64,000 bases of DNA, taken from the NCBI RefSeq assembly GCF_016918855.1, contig NZ_JADKYB010000004.1:186001-250000 (forward strand). Direction: 5' to 3'. Origin of the DNA: Actinacidiphila acididurans (GTDB lineage: Bacteria > Actinomycetota > Actinomycetes > Streptomycetales > Streptomycetaceae). The notes below the pieces were generated by a model. It did not search any database, had not been told where the DNA came from, and saw only the letters and a program-made list of their open reading frames with translations. Shown in pieces: positions 25,191 to 33,074 of this stretch (within the stretch, counting starts at the first letter, position 1; each line of letters starts with the position of its first letter). Made by a program: the position numbers and the translations under genes.

Positions 25191-25229
25191 ACGGCTCCCT
25201 TGTGCGGTGGGTTCGCACGGGGGAGCCGT
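25191..25229 (+). terminator. Terminator after deoC operon
   Basis: Hairpin ACGGCTCCC (25191-25199) / GGGAGCCGT (25221-25229) with an inner stem GTGCG / CGCAC, 18 bp after the stop of the short dehydrogenase gene. There is no strong U-run, as is usual for streptomycete terminators. Confidence 0.75.
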
Positions 25230-25283
25230 TGCCGTGGGGAGGGGTGGTTGCGGTGGTCGCCGGATCCTCCGGCGGTGGCCGGT

Positions 25284-25346
25284 TGCTCGCGCCCACGCGG
25301 CGCCAGCCGCACATCAGACACAGCCCCGCGCCCCTGGGTACTCCGG
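25284..25346. repeat. Degenerate copy of dispersed GCGCAGTTCCCC element
   Basis: GGTTGCTCGCGC and CCCCGCGCCCCTGGGTACTC are the two ends of the element seen intact at 21542-21580, but here the middle is replaced by ~30 bp of unrelated sequence. The last 23 bp (25324-25346) are identical to 21558-21580. Confidence 0.6.
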
Positions 25347-25371
25347 GGCGCGCCCCGCTCCAGGGCTCGGG

Positions 25372-25752
25372 TCAGCCCGGCAGGAGCGCGGTCAGCGGCC
25401 CCGCCACGGGCAAGGTGGAGAGGGAACCGCCCCCCGTCAGGGGGGCCGTAACGCCCGCCGTGGAGACCGGCCGGAAATCGGCGACCTGCGTGCCCACCGC
25501 GTTGTCGAGGGGATCGGTGCCGGTGCCGGAGAGCGGATCGAGGGTGAGGTGCTTGACGGGCCCGACACCGCCGGCCGTGGCGGAGCCGAGGGCCCCGAGG
25601 ACGTACTGGGTGGGGAGGGCGTCGGCGACGGAGTCGGCGGGGAGCGCGTCGGCGAGGGGGACGGGGGTGGCCGCCGCGGCGACGGCCGCGGGGGCGACGA
25701 CGGACGCGGCGGCGGTCAGGGTCAGGGCGAGCGCGGTACGGAGCGAAGGCAT
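25372..25752 (-). CDS. Small secreted protein, Ala/Gly/Leu-rich
   Basis: 126 residues. A Sec signal peptide (LRTALALTLTAAASVV, cleavage near AAA-TPV) is followed by a mature part with few charged residues, rich in Ala, Gly, Leu, Pro and Thr (DALPADSVADALPTQYVLGALG, TAPLTGGGSL). No Cys and no anchor. I do not recognise the family. A similarly composed secreted protein is encoded at 31362-31679. The start may alternatively be the GTG two codons upstream (25758); neither has a strong ribosome-binding site. Convergent with the dehydrogenase operon. Confidence 0.6.
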   Translation of the reverse strand: MPSLRTALALTLTAAASVVAPAAVAAAATPVPLADALPADSVADALPTQYVLGALGSATAGGVGPVKHLTLDPLSGTGTDPLDNAVGTQVADFRPVSTAGVTAPLTGGGSLSTLPVAGPLTALLPG

Positions 25753-25911
25753 GGGCACGGTCCCGGTCGGAGGCTTACGGGCGCCGGACAGGGGCCGGCT
25801 GCCGCGGACTTACCCGCCGCAGCGTACCGCAGTGTGACCAGACGGACGCATTCCGTAGTTCCCGCACTCCGGCGGGATCGCCCGGGCGGGGTTGCGGGAG
25901 AATGGTTGTCC

Positions 25912-26574
25912 GTGAGTTCACCCTCTCTCAACGCAGCGCACGGGGAGTCCCACCCGGACGCCTGTACGGCGCCGTACGCCCGCGTGATCCTGCTGTCCGG
26001 TCCGTCCGGTTCCGGCAAGTCCTCGCTCGCCGCCCGGACCGGGCTGCCCGTCCTGGTGCTGGACGACTTCTACAAGGACGGCGACGACCCGGAGCTGCCG
26101 CGGCTGCCGGGCGGGGCCGTGGACTGGGACGCGCCGGGGTCGTGGAACGCGAGCGCCGCGGTGGCGGCCGTCGCCGAACTGTGCGCGCGGGGGACGACGC
26201 GGACGCCCGTGTACGACCTCGCCGCCAGCGCGGCCACCGACACGGCCCGGCTGGACCTGGGCGGCGCGCGGCTGTTCGTGGCGGAGGGCATCTTCGCCGC
26301 GGAGATCACCGAACGGTGCCGGGAGCTGGGGCTGCTGGCGGACGCGCTGTGCCTGCGCGGGCGGCCGTCGACCACGGCCCGCCGCCGTTTCCTGCGCGAC
26401 CTGCGCGAGGGCCGCAAGTCGCCGGCCTTCCTGGTCCGCCGCGGCTGGCACCTGATGCGGGCCGAGCGCTCCATCGTGGCCCGGCAGGTGGCGCTGGGCT
26501 GCCACCCCTGCGACCGGCCGGAGGCGGAGCGCCGTATCGCCGCCGCAGGCGTCCGGGTTCCGGTCCAGGCGTGA
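25912..26574 (+). CDS. Uridine kinase-like P-loop NTPase
   Basis: 220 residues. Walker A is LLSGPSGSGKSSLAART; then VLVLDDFYKDGDDPELP (the DDFY motif of uridine/nucleoside kinases), VDWDAPGSWN, YDLAASAA and VAEGIFAAE, all as in actinobacterial uridine kinase-like proteins, with an Arg-rich lid (TTARRRFLRDLREGRK). It would phosphorylate uridine/cytidine, which fits the nucleoside genes around it, but substrate specificity is inferred. The GTG 25912 start is likely; a TTG six bases earlier has better spacing to GGGAG. Confidence 0.8.
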   Translation: MSSPSLNAAHGESHPDACTAPYARVILLSGPSGSGKSSLAARTGLPVLVLDDFYKDGDDPELPRLPGGAVDWDAPGSWNASAAVAAVAELCARGTTRTPVYDLAASAATDTARLDLGGARLFVAEGIFAAEITERCRELGLLADALCLRGRPSTTARRRFLRDLREGRKSPAFLVRRGWHLMRAERSIVARQVALGCHPCDRPEAERRIAAAGVRVPVQA

Positions 26575-26642
26575 CCGTACGCCGGAGCCGTACGAGATCC
26601 CGAACGAGACCTCGTACGAGAATGCCGGCGCAGAACGGATAC

Positions 26643-26682
26643 GGGCCGGACGGCGTCCCCCAACGCCGTCCGGCCCCGTTTT
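26643..26682 (+). terminator. Terminator after uridine kinase-like gene
   Basis: Perfect 14-bp stem GGGCCGGACGGCGT (26643-26656) / ACGCCGTCCGGCCC (26663-26676), loop of 6, followed by CGTTTT. This is a classical intrinsic terminator; it also faces the 3' end of sigQ. Confidence 0.85.
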
Positions 26683-26772
26683 CCCCCGTGGGGTCCCCCG
26701 TGGTCCCCGTTCCCCGTTGTTTCCCCCGTTCCTCCCCGGCAGGCGGCCGGGAGGGCGTCTTGACGGGCCGGT

Positions 26773-27603
26773 TCAGGCGACGAGTTCGCCGAACGCGTCC
26801 TCCTGGTCGCGGCCGAAGCTCAGGGCCTGGTCGTCGCGCAGGCGGCGCAGCGAACGCCAGATGCTGCTCTTGACGGTGCCGACGCTGATGCCCAGGATCT
26901 CGGCGATCTCCGGGTCGGTGCGGCCCTCGTAGTAGCGCAGCACGAGCATGGTGCGCTGCTGTTCGGGCAGCCGGGCCAGCGCCTGCCAGAGCACGGCGCG
27001 CAGCTCGGTGCCGCCCATCTCGTCGGTGTCGCCGACCGTCTCGGGCAGCTCCTCGGTCGGGTACTCGCTGAGCTTGCGCCGGCGCCAGGCGCTGATGTGC
27101 AGATTGGTCATGGTGCGCCGCAGGTAGCCGCCGACGGCGGCCTTGTCGCTGATCCGGTCCCACGCGCGGTAGGTCGAGAACAGGGCGCTCTGCAGCAGGT
27201 CCTCGGCGGCGAACCGGTCGCCGGTGAGGTGGTAGGCGGTGGCGTAGAGGGAGGCGCGGCGCTCCTGCACGTAGGCGGTGAAGGCGGCCTCCGCCTCCGC
27301 GGCCTGCGCGGCGGTGCGCTGCGCGGGCACCCGCTCGCTCGCGGCGCCTTCCGGCGCGGTGACGCCGTCCGCGCCGTCCGCGACCGGTGCTATGTGGGCC
27401 GGCCACTGGCGGGCGGCGGCACCCTGGTGCGTGGTCGGGTGCGTGGTCGGGTGGGTCCGGCCGGTGCCGCGGACGTACCCCCGTCCGTTCGCGGCACCGG
27501 ACGTCTCGGAGGTCCTGGTGACGGTCCGCGTGCGCGGCTGGTGAGCGGCGCCGGCGCGTGCGGGCGTGACTGCGGCGGTGGTGGTGCTGTGCAGTGCGTT
27601 CAT
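26773..27603 (-). CDS. sigQ: ECF sigma factor SigQ
   Basis: SigE-family extracytoplasmic function sigma factor. A non-conserved basic/Thr-rich N-terminus (~80 residues) precedes region 2 (YATAYHLTGDRFAAEDLLQS, then TYRAWDRI) and region 4 (LPEQQRTMLVLRYYEG, then EIAEILGISVGTVKSS). It recruits RNA polymerase to its target promoters. Divergent from afsQ1, the arrangement of sigQ–afsQ1–afsQ2 in S. coelicolor, where AfsQ1 activates sigQ; a matching AfsQ1 site lies in the shared gap. The ATG at 27603 is preferred; another in-frame ATG at 27702 would add 33 basic residues. No anti-sigma gene adjoins it. Confidence 0.9.
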   Translation of the reverse strand: MNALHSTTTAAVTPARAGAAHQPRTRTVTRTSETSGAANGRGYVRGTGRTHPTTHPTTHQGAAARQWPAHIAPVADGADGVTAPEGAASERVPAQRTAAQAAEAEAAFTAYVQERRASLYATAYHLTGDRFAAEDLLQSALFSTYRAWDRISDKAAVGGYLRRTMTNLHISAWRRRKLSEYPTEELPETVGDTDEMGGTELRAVLWQALARLPEQQRTMLVLRYYEGRTDPEIAEILGISVGTVKSSIWRSLRRLRDDQALSFGRDQEDAFGELVA

Positions 27604-27741
27604 CTCGCGCCCCCGTCGGTGGAACCGCGGCGAGATCCCCGGCGTCGCAGTGTCCGTGCGACCTCGCCCTGACGTTCTGTCCTTGTTTCTTTCGATGGCC
27701 ATAAGACTGCCGGACCAGTTTCATGACGCTGTCCGCCGAAT

Positions 27742-27757
27742 GTCACAGGCCCGTCAC
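27742..27757 (+). promoter_or_regulatory. AfsQ1-type binding site GTCAC-N6-GTCAC
   Basis: The divergent sigQ/afsQ1 gap contains GTCAC AGGCCC GTCAC. This matches the direct-repeat consensus GTnAC-N6-GTnAC reported for AfsQ1 of S. coelicolor, and lies in the same intergenic region it controls there. Likely drives sigQ and may autoregulate afsQ1Q2. Confidence 0.7.
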
Positions 27758-27878
27758 AGCGCATGGGCCGGGGGACCGCTGGTACGGCGTCGGTACGCGG
27801 GGGGGCTCGCGGCGCCGGAGGCGGTACGCCGTCCCGTACCCTCCCCGTGCTTCTTTCGGCCACCCGGGGTAGGTCACA

Positions 27879-28565
27879 ATGTCCGGCGTGCCTTTCCTGT
27901 TGCTTATCGAGGACGACGACGCGATCCGTACCGGGCTCGAACTCGGCCTGTCCCGCCAGGGTCACCGTGTGGTGTCCGCGGCGACGGGCGAGGAGGGCCT
28001 GCGGCTGCTGAAGGAGCAGCGGCCGGATCTGATCGTGCTGGACGTCATGCTGCCGGGCATCGACGGCTTCGAGGTGTGCCGGCGCATCCGGCGTACCGAC
28101 CAGCTCCCGATCATCCTGCTCACCGCGCGCAGCGACGACATCGACGTGGTGGTGGGCCTGGAGTCGGGCGCCGACGACTACGTGATCAAGCCGGTGCAGC
28201 CGCGGGTGCTGGACGCGCGGATCCGCGCGGTGCTGCGGCGTGGCGAGCGGGACTCGACCGACTCGGCGGCGTTCGGCTCGATCGTCATCGACCGCAGCGC
28301 CATGACCGTGACCAAGGACGGGCAGGACCTCCAGCTCACCCCGACCGAGCTGCGGCTGCTGCTGGAGCTGAGCCGGCGGCCGGGCCAGGCGCTGTCCCGG
28401 CAGCAGTTGCTGCGGCTGGTGTGGGAGCACGACTACCTCGGTGACTCCCGGCTGGTGGACGCGTGTGTGCAGCGGCTGCGGGCGAAGATCGAGGACGTGC
28501 CCTCGTCGCCGACCCTGATCCGTACCGTGCGCGGCGTCGGGTACCGCCTGGACACGCCGCAGTGA
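27879..28565 (+). CDS. afsQ1: Response regulator AfsQ1
   Basis: OmpR/PhoB-family response regulator, 228 residues. The receiver has acidic pocket IEDDD, phospho-acceptor Asp55 in LIVLDVMLPG, the Thr of LLTAR and the Lys of YVIKPVQ. The winged-helix DNA-binding domain runs from LQLTPTELRLLL to RTVRGVGYRL. It is phosphorylated by AfsQ2 and, in S. coelicolor, controls antibiotic genes and nutrient (N, P) genes. ATG 27879 has AGG at 5 nt; starting at GTG 27888 would put the phospho-Asp at 52, as numbered in S. coelicolor. Its stop overlaps the afsQ2 start by 4 nt. Confidence 0.94.
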   Translation: MSGVPFLLLIEDDDAIRTGLELGLSRQGHRVVSAATGEEGLRLLKEQRPDLIVLDVMLPGIDGFEVCRRIRRTDQLPIILLTARSDDIDVVVGLESGADDYVIKPVQPRVLDARIRAVLRRGERDSTDSAAFGSIVIDRSAMTVTKDGQDLQLTPTELRLLLELSRRPGQALSRQQLLRLVWEHDYLGDSRLVDACVQRLRAKIEDVPSSPTLIRTVRGVGYRLDTPQ

Positions 28566-30070
28566 ACCGTGCCGGCCGGCTGGCGGGGCTGCTGCGCTGG
28601 ACCTCGCTCCGCCTGCGGCTGGTCGCGGTGTTCGCGGCGGTGGCCCTGACCGCCGCGGTGTCGGTGTCGGGGATCGCGTACTGGCTCAATCGCGACGCGG
28701 TGCTGACCCGGGCGCAGAACAGCGCGCTGAACGACTTCCGCGACTCCTTGCAGCGCAATGCCGCGTCGCTGCCGGTCAACCCGACGTGCCAGTCGCTGGG
28801 GGACGCGGCGCGGCAGATCGGCGGCCCGGGCACGTACCAGGTGGTGCTGCTGGCCACCGCGCCGGACGGTTCGCCCTGCGCGGAGGTGTCGGACCAGGAC
28901 GTGTTCACGATGAGCGACGTGCCCGCGTCGCTGCAGAAAGTGGTCAACATCGTGCACAAGGAGGACCACGCCTATCACCTGCACTGGGAGCGGATATCCC
29001 TGCAGGGGCACCCGTACCTGGTGGCCGGGGCGCGGATCAACGGGGACGGGCCGACCGGGTACATGCTCAAGTCGCTGGACGCCGAGCGGAAGGATCTCAA
29101 TTCGCTGGCCTGGTCCCTGGGCATCGCCACACTGCTGGCGCTGATCGGGGCGGCGCTGCTGGCGCAGGCGGCCGGCTCGGCGGTGCTGCGGCCGGTGCGG
29201 CGGCTCGGCGAGGCCGCGCAGCGGCTGGGCGAGGGGCACCTGGACACCCGGCTGAAGGTGACGGGCACGGACGAGCTGGCGGAGATGTCGCGGACGTTCA
29301 ACAACGCGGCAGAGGCGCTGGAGAACCGGGTCGCGGAGCTGAGTGCCCGGGAGGCGGCCAGCCGCCGGTTCGTCGCGGACATGTCCCACGAGTTGCGCAC
29401 GCCGCTGACCGCGATCACCGCGGTGACCGACGTACTGGAGGACGAGGCCGAGGCGCTCGACCCGATGATCGCGCCCGCGGTGCGGCTGGTGGTCAGCGAG
29501 ACCCGGCGGCTGAACGAACTGGTGGAGACGCTGATGGAGGTCACCCGGTTCGACGCGGGTACCGCGAAGCTGCGGGTGGACGAGGTGGACGTCGCCGACA
29601 TGCTGATCGCCTGCATGGACGCGCGGGCCTGGCTGGACTCGGTGGAGCTGGACGCGCCGCGCGGGGTGCTGGCCACTCTCGACCCGCGCAGGCTGGACGT
29701 GATCATGGCGAACCTGATCGGCAACGCGCTCAAGCACGGCGGCTCGCCGGTCGAGGTCACGCTGCGCGCGGAGGGCGGGGACGACGGCGAGGCGGAGGGC
29801 GGGGACGACGGCGAGATCGTGATCGCGGTCACCGACCACGGGCCGGGCATCCCCGAGGACGTCCTGCCGCACGTCTTCGACCGCTTCTACAAGGCCGACG
29901 CCTCCCGGGCCCGCTCCGAGGGCAGCGGCCTGGGCCTGTCCATCGCCCTGGAGAACGCCCACATCCACGGCGGCGGCATCACCGCGGGCAACGCCCCGCA
30001 CGGCGGCGCGGTCTTCACGCTGCGCCTGCCCCGCCGCCCCCGCACCACCGCCCCGGAGGACCCGCAGTGA
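28562..30070 (+). CDS. afsQ2: Sensor histidine kinase AfsQ2
   Basis: 502 residues. Membrane helices at ~18-40 and ~178-200 bracket an extracytoplasmic sensor with two Cys. Then come a HAMP domain, phospho-acceptor His276 in DMSHELRTPL, and the catalytic domain: N box NLIGNALKHG, G1 box DHGPGIPEDVLPHVFDRFY and G2 box GSGLGLSIA. Signal unknown. Between N and G1 boxes is a 24-bp tandem duplication encoding EGGDDGEA twice, which lengthens a loop near the ATP lid. Starts GTG within the afsQ1 stop, ends in GTGA overlapping the lipoprotein gene, so all three are one operon. Confidence 0.94.
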   Translation: MNRAGRLAGLLRWTSLRLRLVAVFAAVALTAAVSVSGIAYWLNRDAVLTRAQNSALNDFRDSLQRNAASLPVNPTCQSLGDAARQIGGPGTYQVVLLATAPDGSPCAEVSDQDVFTMSDVPASLQKVVNIVHKEDHAYHLHWERISLQGHPYLVAGARINGDGPTGYMLKSLDAERKDLNSLAWSLGIATLLALIGAALLAQAAGSAVLRPVRRLGEAAQRLGEGHLDTRLKVTGTDELAEMSRTFNNAAEALENRVAELSAREAASRRFVADMSHELRTPLTAITAVTDVLEDEAEALDPMIAPAVRLVVSETRRLNELVETLMEVTRFDAGTAKLRVDEVDVADMLIACMDARAWLDSVELDAPRGVLATLDPRRLDVIMANLIGNALKHGGSPVEVTLRAEGGDDGEAEGGDDGEIVIAVTDHGPGIPEDVLPHVFDRFYKADASRARSEGSGLGLSIALENAHIHGGGITAGNAPHGGAVFTLRLPRRPRTTAPEDPQ

Positions 30071-30666
30071 GGACGTCGCGCGTGTTCGGGGGTACGGCAG
30101 CGCGTACGGCGGCGGTGCTCGCCGTGGCCGGGGGCCTGCTGACCGGCTGCGGCATCAGGTCCACCTCGGTGCCGGTCGACGCCGGTCCGGCGCCTTCCCG
30201 CGAGGCGTGCGCGGTGCCGCGGACGAACCCGACGCCCGGCCCGGACACGGTGCTGCGGCAGGTCTACCTGGTGTGCGGGATGCAGATCGCGCCCGTACGG
30301 CGGCTGGTCCCGGCCGACGCGAGCGCGCGCTCGCTGCTGGCCCAGCTCCAGCGCAGCCTGCTCCCCGAGGAGACGACCGCCGGCTTCGTCAGCGCGGTGC
30401 CCGGCACCCTCGAATTCGTCCCCGCCTGGAAGGGCGACCCGCCCGGCACCCTGCGCCTCAACCAGGACCTGGACGAGCTCCCCTCCTTCGCCCTGGCCCA
30501 GATCGTCTGCACCCTCACCGACCCGCCCTCCCCGGCCACCACCCCCGCCCCCACCCTCACCCTCGGCGGCGCCACCCCCGGCTCCAAGCCCCGCACCTAC
30601 TCCTGCACGTCCGACCTGCGCACCCGCCCGGAGGCCGCGGACTCGGCGGGCACGCCGGCCAAGTGA
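30067..30666 (+). CDS. AfsQ-operon lipoprotein
   Basis: 199 residues with a lipoprotein signal: basic N-terminus, hydrophobic VLAVAGG segment and lipobox LLTGCG. The mature domain (REACAVPRTNP … LRQVYLVCGMQIAPVRR … GTLRLNQDLDELPSFALAQIVCTL) has four further Cys and ends in a Pro/Thr-rich tail. Lipoproteins translationally coupled to the kinase are found in the same place in S. coelicolor; a role in modulating AfsQ2 sensing is inference. GTG 30067 overlaps the afsQ2 stop. The domain resembles GerMN-like folds only weakly. Confidence 0.85.
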   Translation: MRTSRVFGGTAARTAAVLAVAGGLLTGCGIRSTSVPVDAGPAPSREACAVPRTNPTPGPDTVLRQVYLVCGMQIAPVRRLVPADASARSLLAQLQRSLLPEETTAGFVSAVPGTLEFVPAWKGDPPGTLRLNQDLDELPSFALAQIVCTLTDPPSPATTPAPTLTLGGATPGSKPRTYSCTSDLRTRPEAADSAGTPAK

Positions 30667-30674
30667 GGGTGAGG

Positions 30675-30704
30675 GGGGTGAGGGGGGTTCGCCCCCCTCA
30701 CCCC
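30675..30704 (+). terminator. Terminator after afsQ operon
   Basis: Perfect 13-bp stem GGGGTGAGGGGGG (30675-30687) / CCCCCCTCACCCC (30692-30704) closed by a TTCG tetraloop, beginning 8 bp after the lipoprotein stop. The UUCG loop gives exceptional stability; no U-run follows. Confidence 0.85.
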
Positions 30705-30821
30705 GCCGCGACGGCGGGAAGCGGGACGGCGCGGGCCGGCGGTGCCGAACAACCGAACGCCCGAAAGCGGAACCGGAGGGCGGACCGCCTCGTCCTCAAG
30801 GGTGTGCGGCCAGGAGCATCG

Positions 30822-31337
30822 TTGGCGAAGGTGCGCGCGGTAGGGGTGCTGCTCACCGCGGCGTACCTGGCGTTCGTAGCGTGGCTGATGCTCCGCCCGC
30901 ATTACGTCCCATGGGTGCCGGCGCCGAATCTGAGCCCGCTGAGCACGATCAGGGCCGACCTGCGGATGGGCCCGCTGGAGGCGAGCCGGCGGATCACCGA
31001 GGGCCTGGCCCTGCTCGCACCGCTGGGCGTGCTGCTCCCGCTGGCCGGCGGCCGGGTCCGTACGTCCGCGGTCGCCTCGTTCGTACGGACCGTCTTCGCG
31101 GCCCTGATGATCTCGCTGTCCGTGGAGTTCGCCCAGACCCTGGTGCCGGGCCAGCTCTTCGACGTGGACGCGCTGCTGCTCAACACGGTGGGCGTCGCTC
31201 TGGCCCACCTCCTGATCGTCCCCGCCGCCCGCCGCCGCCTCCGGCGGCGCGAAACCGCGCCCCCCGCCGCTGTACCGCACGGGCAGGAGAACGCGGCTCC
31301 GCTCACCGACCCGGCCAGCCCCGCCCGGGTGGGCTAG
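30822..31337 (+). CDS. VanZ-like membrane protein
   Basis: 171 residues. VanZ family: N-terminal helix (LLTAAYLAFVAWLMLRP), a conserved N-L-x-P-(L/x)-xT loop (PNLSPLSTIR), two central helices (ALLAPLGVLLPL, FAALMISLSVEFAQTL with the SxExxQ motif), and a last helix after FDVDALLLNTVG, the DxxD/NTxG VanZ signature. Function in most bacteria unknown; VanZ itself confers low-level glycopeptide resistance. Start uncertain: TTG 30822 has AGGAG at 5 nt; GTG 30831 is the main alternative. Confidence 0.8.
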   Translation: MAKVRAVGVLLTAAYLAFVAWLMLRPHYVPWVPAPNLSPLSTIRADLRMGPLEASRRITEGLALLAPLGVLLPLAGGRVRTSAVASFVRTVFAALMISLSVEFAQTLVPGQLFDVDALLLNTVGVALAHLLIVPAARRRLRRRETAPPAAVPHGQENAAPLTDPASPARVG

Positions 31338-31361
31338 GGGCTCGACGGGCACAGCGAGGTG

Positions 31362-31679
31362 TCAGCCCAGGACGCCCGTGCCGGCGGGGAGGCCGCCGAG
31401 GAGGCCGGTGACCGGGGCGACCTGGGTGCCGGTGAGGTGGTTGCCGGAGGGGAGCAGGCCGTTGGTGGGGAGGGCGGAGGTGCTGTTGGCCAGGGCGGTC
31501 TGGGCGCCGGCGGCGGTGGGGGCCGCGCCCGGCACGAGGTTGGCGGCGGAGCCGACCGGCAGCGAGCCGAGCAGGCCGGCCTGCGCCGGGGTGGCGGCCG
31601 AGGCGGAACCGGCCGCGGCGGCGACGGCGGCGAGCCCGAGAGCGGTGGTGGTCAGGGTCTTCTTGGTTCGCGTTCGCAT
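31362..31679 (-). CDS. Small secreted protein, Ala/Gly-rich
   Basis: 105 residues. The signal peptide (MRTRTKKTLTTTALGLAAVA, cleavage after SASA) is followed by a neutral mature chain rich in Ala, Gly, Leu and Pro, with GLLGSLPVG and GLLGGLPAG repeated at both ends. No Cys or anchor. Resembles in composition, not in clear alignment, the protein at 25372-25752. Unrecognised family; possibly an abundant surface or spore-layer component. Convergent with the vanZ-like gene. Confidence 0.65.
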   Translation of the reverse strand: MRTRTKKTLTTTALGLAAVAAAAGSASAATPAQAGLLGSLPVGSAANLVPGAAPTAAGAQTALANSTSALPTNGLLPSGNHLTGTQVAPVTGLLGGLPAGTGVLG

Positions 31680-31779
31680 GGTGTCGGAACGTAGTCATGC
31701 AGTCACGCAACGTGCAAGCGGCGTGGCGTCCCGCGCGTGCGCCCCCTTCCGCCCGGGCGCCGCCCGCCGCGCCCCCGGC

Positions 31780-32973
31780 TCAGCCGCCCTGCCGGACGGA
31801 ATCGCTGGCCACCGGGGGTGCGGCCGACTCGGCCCGGAACAGCCACTCCGCCTTCAGTTCGGCGTACCCCGGCTTGATCACCTCATTGATCATCGCCAGA
31901 CGTTCGTCAAATGGGATGAAGGCCGACTTCATGGCATTGACGGTGAACCACTGCATGTCGTCGAGCGTGTAGCCGAACGCCGTCACCAGGTGCTCGAACT
32001 CCCGGCTCATCCCGGTGCCGGACATCAGACGGTTGTCGGTGTTCACCGTGACCCTGAAGTGGAGCCGGCGCAGCAGCCCGATCGGGTGCTCCCGGTAGGA
32101 CGTCGCGGCACCGGTCTGCAGGTTGGACGTCGGGCACATCTCCAGCGGCACCCGCTTGTCCCGTACGTACGCCGCCAGCCGGCCCAGCCGTACCGAACCG
32201 TCCTCCCCGGTGTGGATGTCGTCGATGATCCGCACCCCGTGGCCGAGCCGGTCCGCGCCGCACCACTGGAGCGCCTGCCAGATCGACGGCAGCCCGAACG
32301 CCTCGCCGGCGTGAATGGTGAAGTGGTTGTTCTCGCGCTTGAGATATTCGAAGGCGTCCAGGTGCCGGGTGGGCGGATAACCCGCCTCCGCGCCCGCGAT
32401 GTCGAAGCCGACCACGCCCAGGTCCCGGTAGCGGTTGGCGAGTTCGGCGATCTCCAGCGAGCGGGCCGCGTGCCGCATCGCGGTCAGCAGCGCCCCCACC
32501 CGGATCCGGTTCCCGTCCTCCTTGGCCCGCCGTTCGCCCAGCCGGAAGCCCTCGTTGACCGCCTCGACCACCTGTTCCAGGGTCAGCCCGCCCTCCAGGT
32601 GCTGCTCCGGCGCGTAACGGACCTCGGCGTAGACCACCCCGTCGGCCGCCAGGTCCTCGGCGCACTCCGCGGCCACCCGCACCAGCGCCTCGCGGGTCTG
32701 CATCACCGCGCAGGTGTGCGCGAACGTCTCCAGATACCGCTCCAGCGAACCGGAGTCGGCCGCCTCCCGGAACCAGGCGCCCAGCTTGTCCGGATCGGTT
32801 TCCGGCAAGGCGGTGTAGCCACCGGCGCGCGCGAGGTCGACAATGGTGCCCGGGCGCAGCCCGCCGTCCAGGTGGTCGTGCAGCAGCACCTTGGGAGCCC
32901 GCCGGATCTGCTCGGACGTGGGAAGAGGCGGCAGGGGCGGGAGCGGCGGATGGGACGGATTCGGGGTGTTCAT
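31780..32973 (-). CDS. add: Adenosine deaminase
   Basis: 397-residue metal-dependent deaminase converting (deoxy)adenosine to (deoxy)inosine. Zn ligands and catalytic residues: HDHLDGG (HxH), HAGEAFG (His and Glu), [18 protein letters not shown], and [11 protein letters not shown], where NTDN replaces the more common NTDDP, as in several actinobacterial enzymes. A Pro-rich N-terminus precedes the barrel. ATG 32973 has GGTGGG upstream and lies 17 bp beyond the CTACGCGCGTAG operator. Its product inosine is the substrate of the PNP at 2268. Confidence 0.95.
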   Translation of the reverse strand: MNTPNPSHPPLPPLPPLPTSEQIRRAPKVLLHDHLDGGLRPGTIVDLARAGGYTALPETDPDKLGAWFREAADSGSLERYLETFAHTCAVMQTREALVRVAAECAEDLAADGVVYAEVRYAPEQHLEGGLTLEQVVEAVNEGFRLGERRAKEDGNRIRVGALLTAMRHAARSLEIAELANRYRDLGVVGFDIAGAEAGYPPTRHLDAFEYLKRENNHFTIHAGEAFGLPSIWQALQWCGADRLGHGVRIIDDIHTGEDGSVRLGRLAAYVRDKRVPLEMCPTSNLQTGAATSYREHPIGLLRRLHFRVTVNTDNRLMSGTGMSREFEHLVTAFGYTLDDMQWFTVNAMKSAFIPFDERLAMINEVIKPGYAELKAEWLFRAESAAPPVASDSVRQGG

Positions 32974-32990
32974 ACCGCCCACCGTAGCGC

Positions 32991-33002
32991 CTACGCGCGT
33001 AG
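32991..33002. promoter_or_regulatory. Operator CTACGCGCGTAG before add
   Basis: Perfect 12-bp palindrome identical to the one before PNP, 17 bp upstream of the adenosine deaminase ATG, with flank AGATAT shared with the deoC site. It also lies in the divergent gap to the hydrolase gene, so it could affect both. Confidence 0.7.
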
Positions 33003-33074
33003 ATATCGCAGAAGACCCAACAATTTTCCGCACGGCCATACAGAGCACACCCCGTCTTCTGCCATGGTTGCGCC

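Noticed and set aside
26306..27724. 472-codon minus-strand frame overlapping sigQ and the uridine kinase-like gene
   Set aside because: Composition is Arg/His/Pro-rich without motifs; sigQ in another frame has clear sigma regions 2 and 4.
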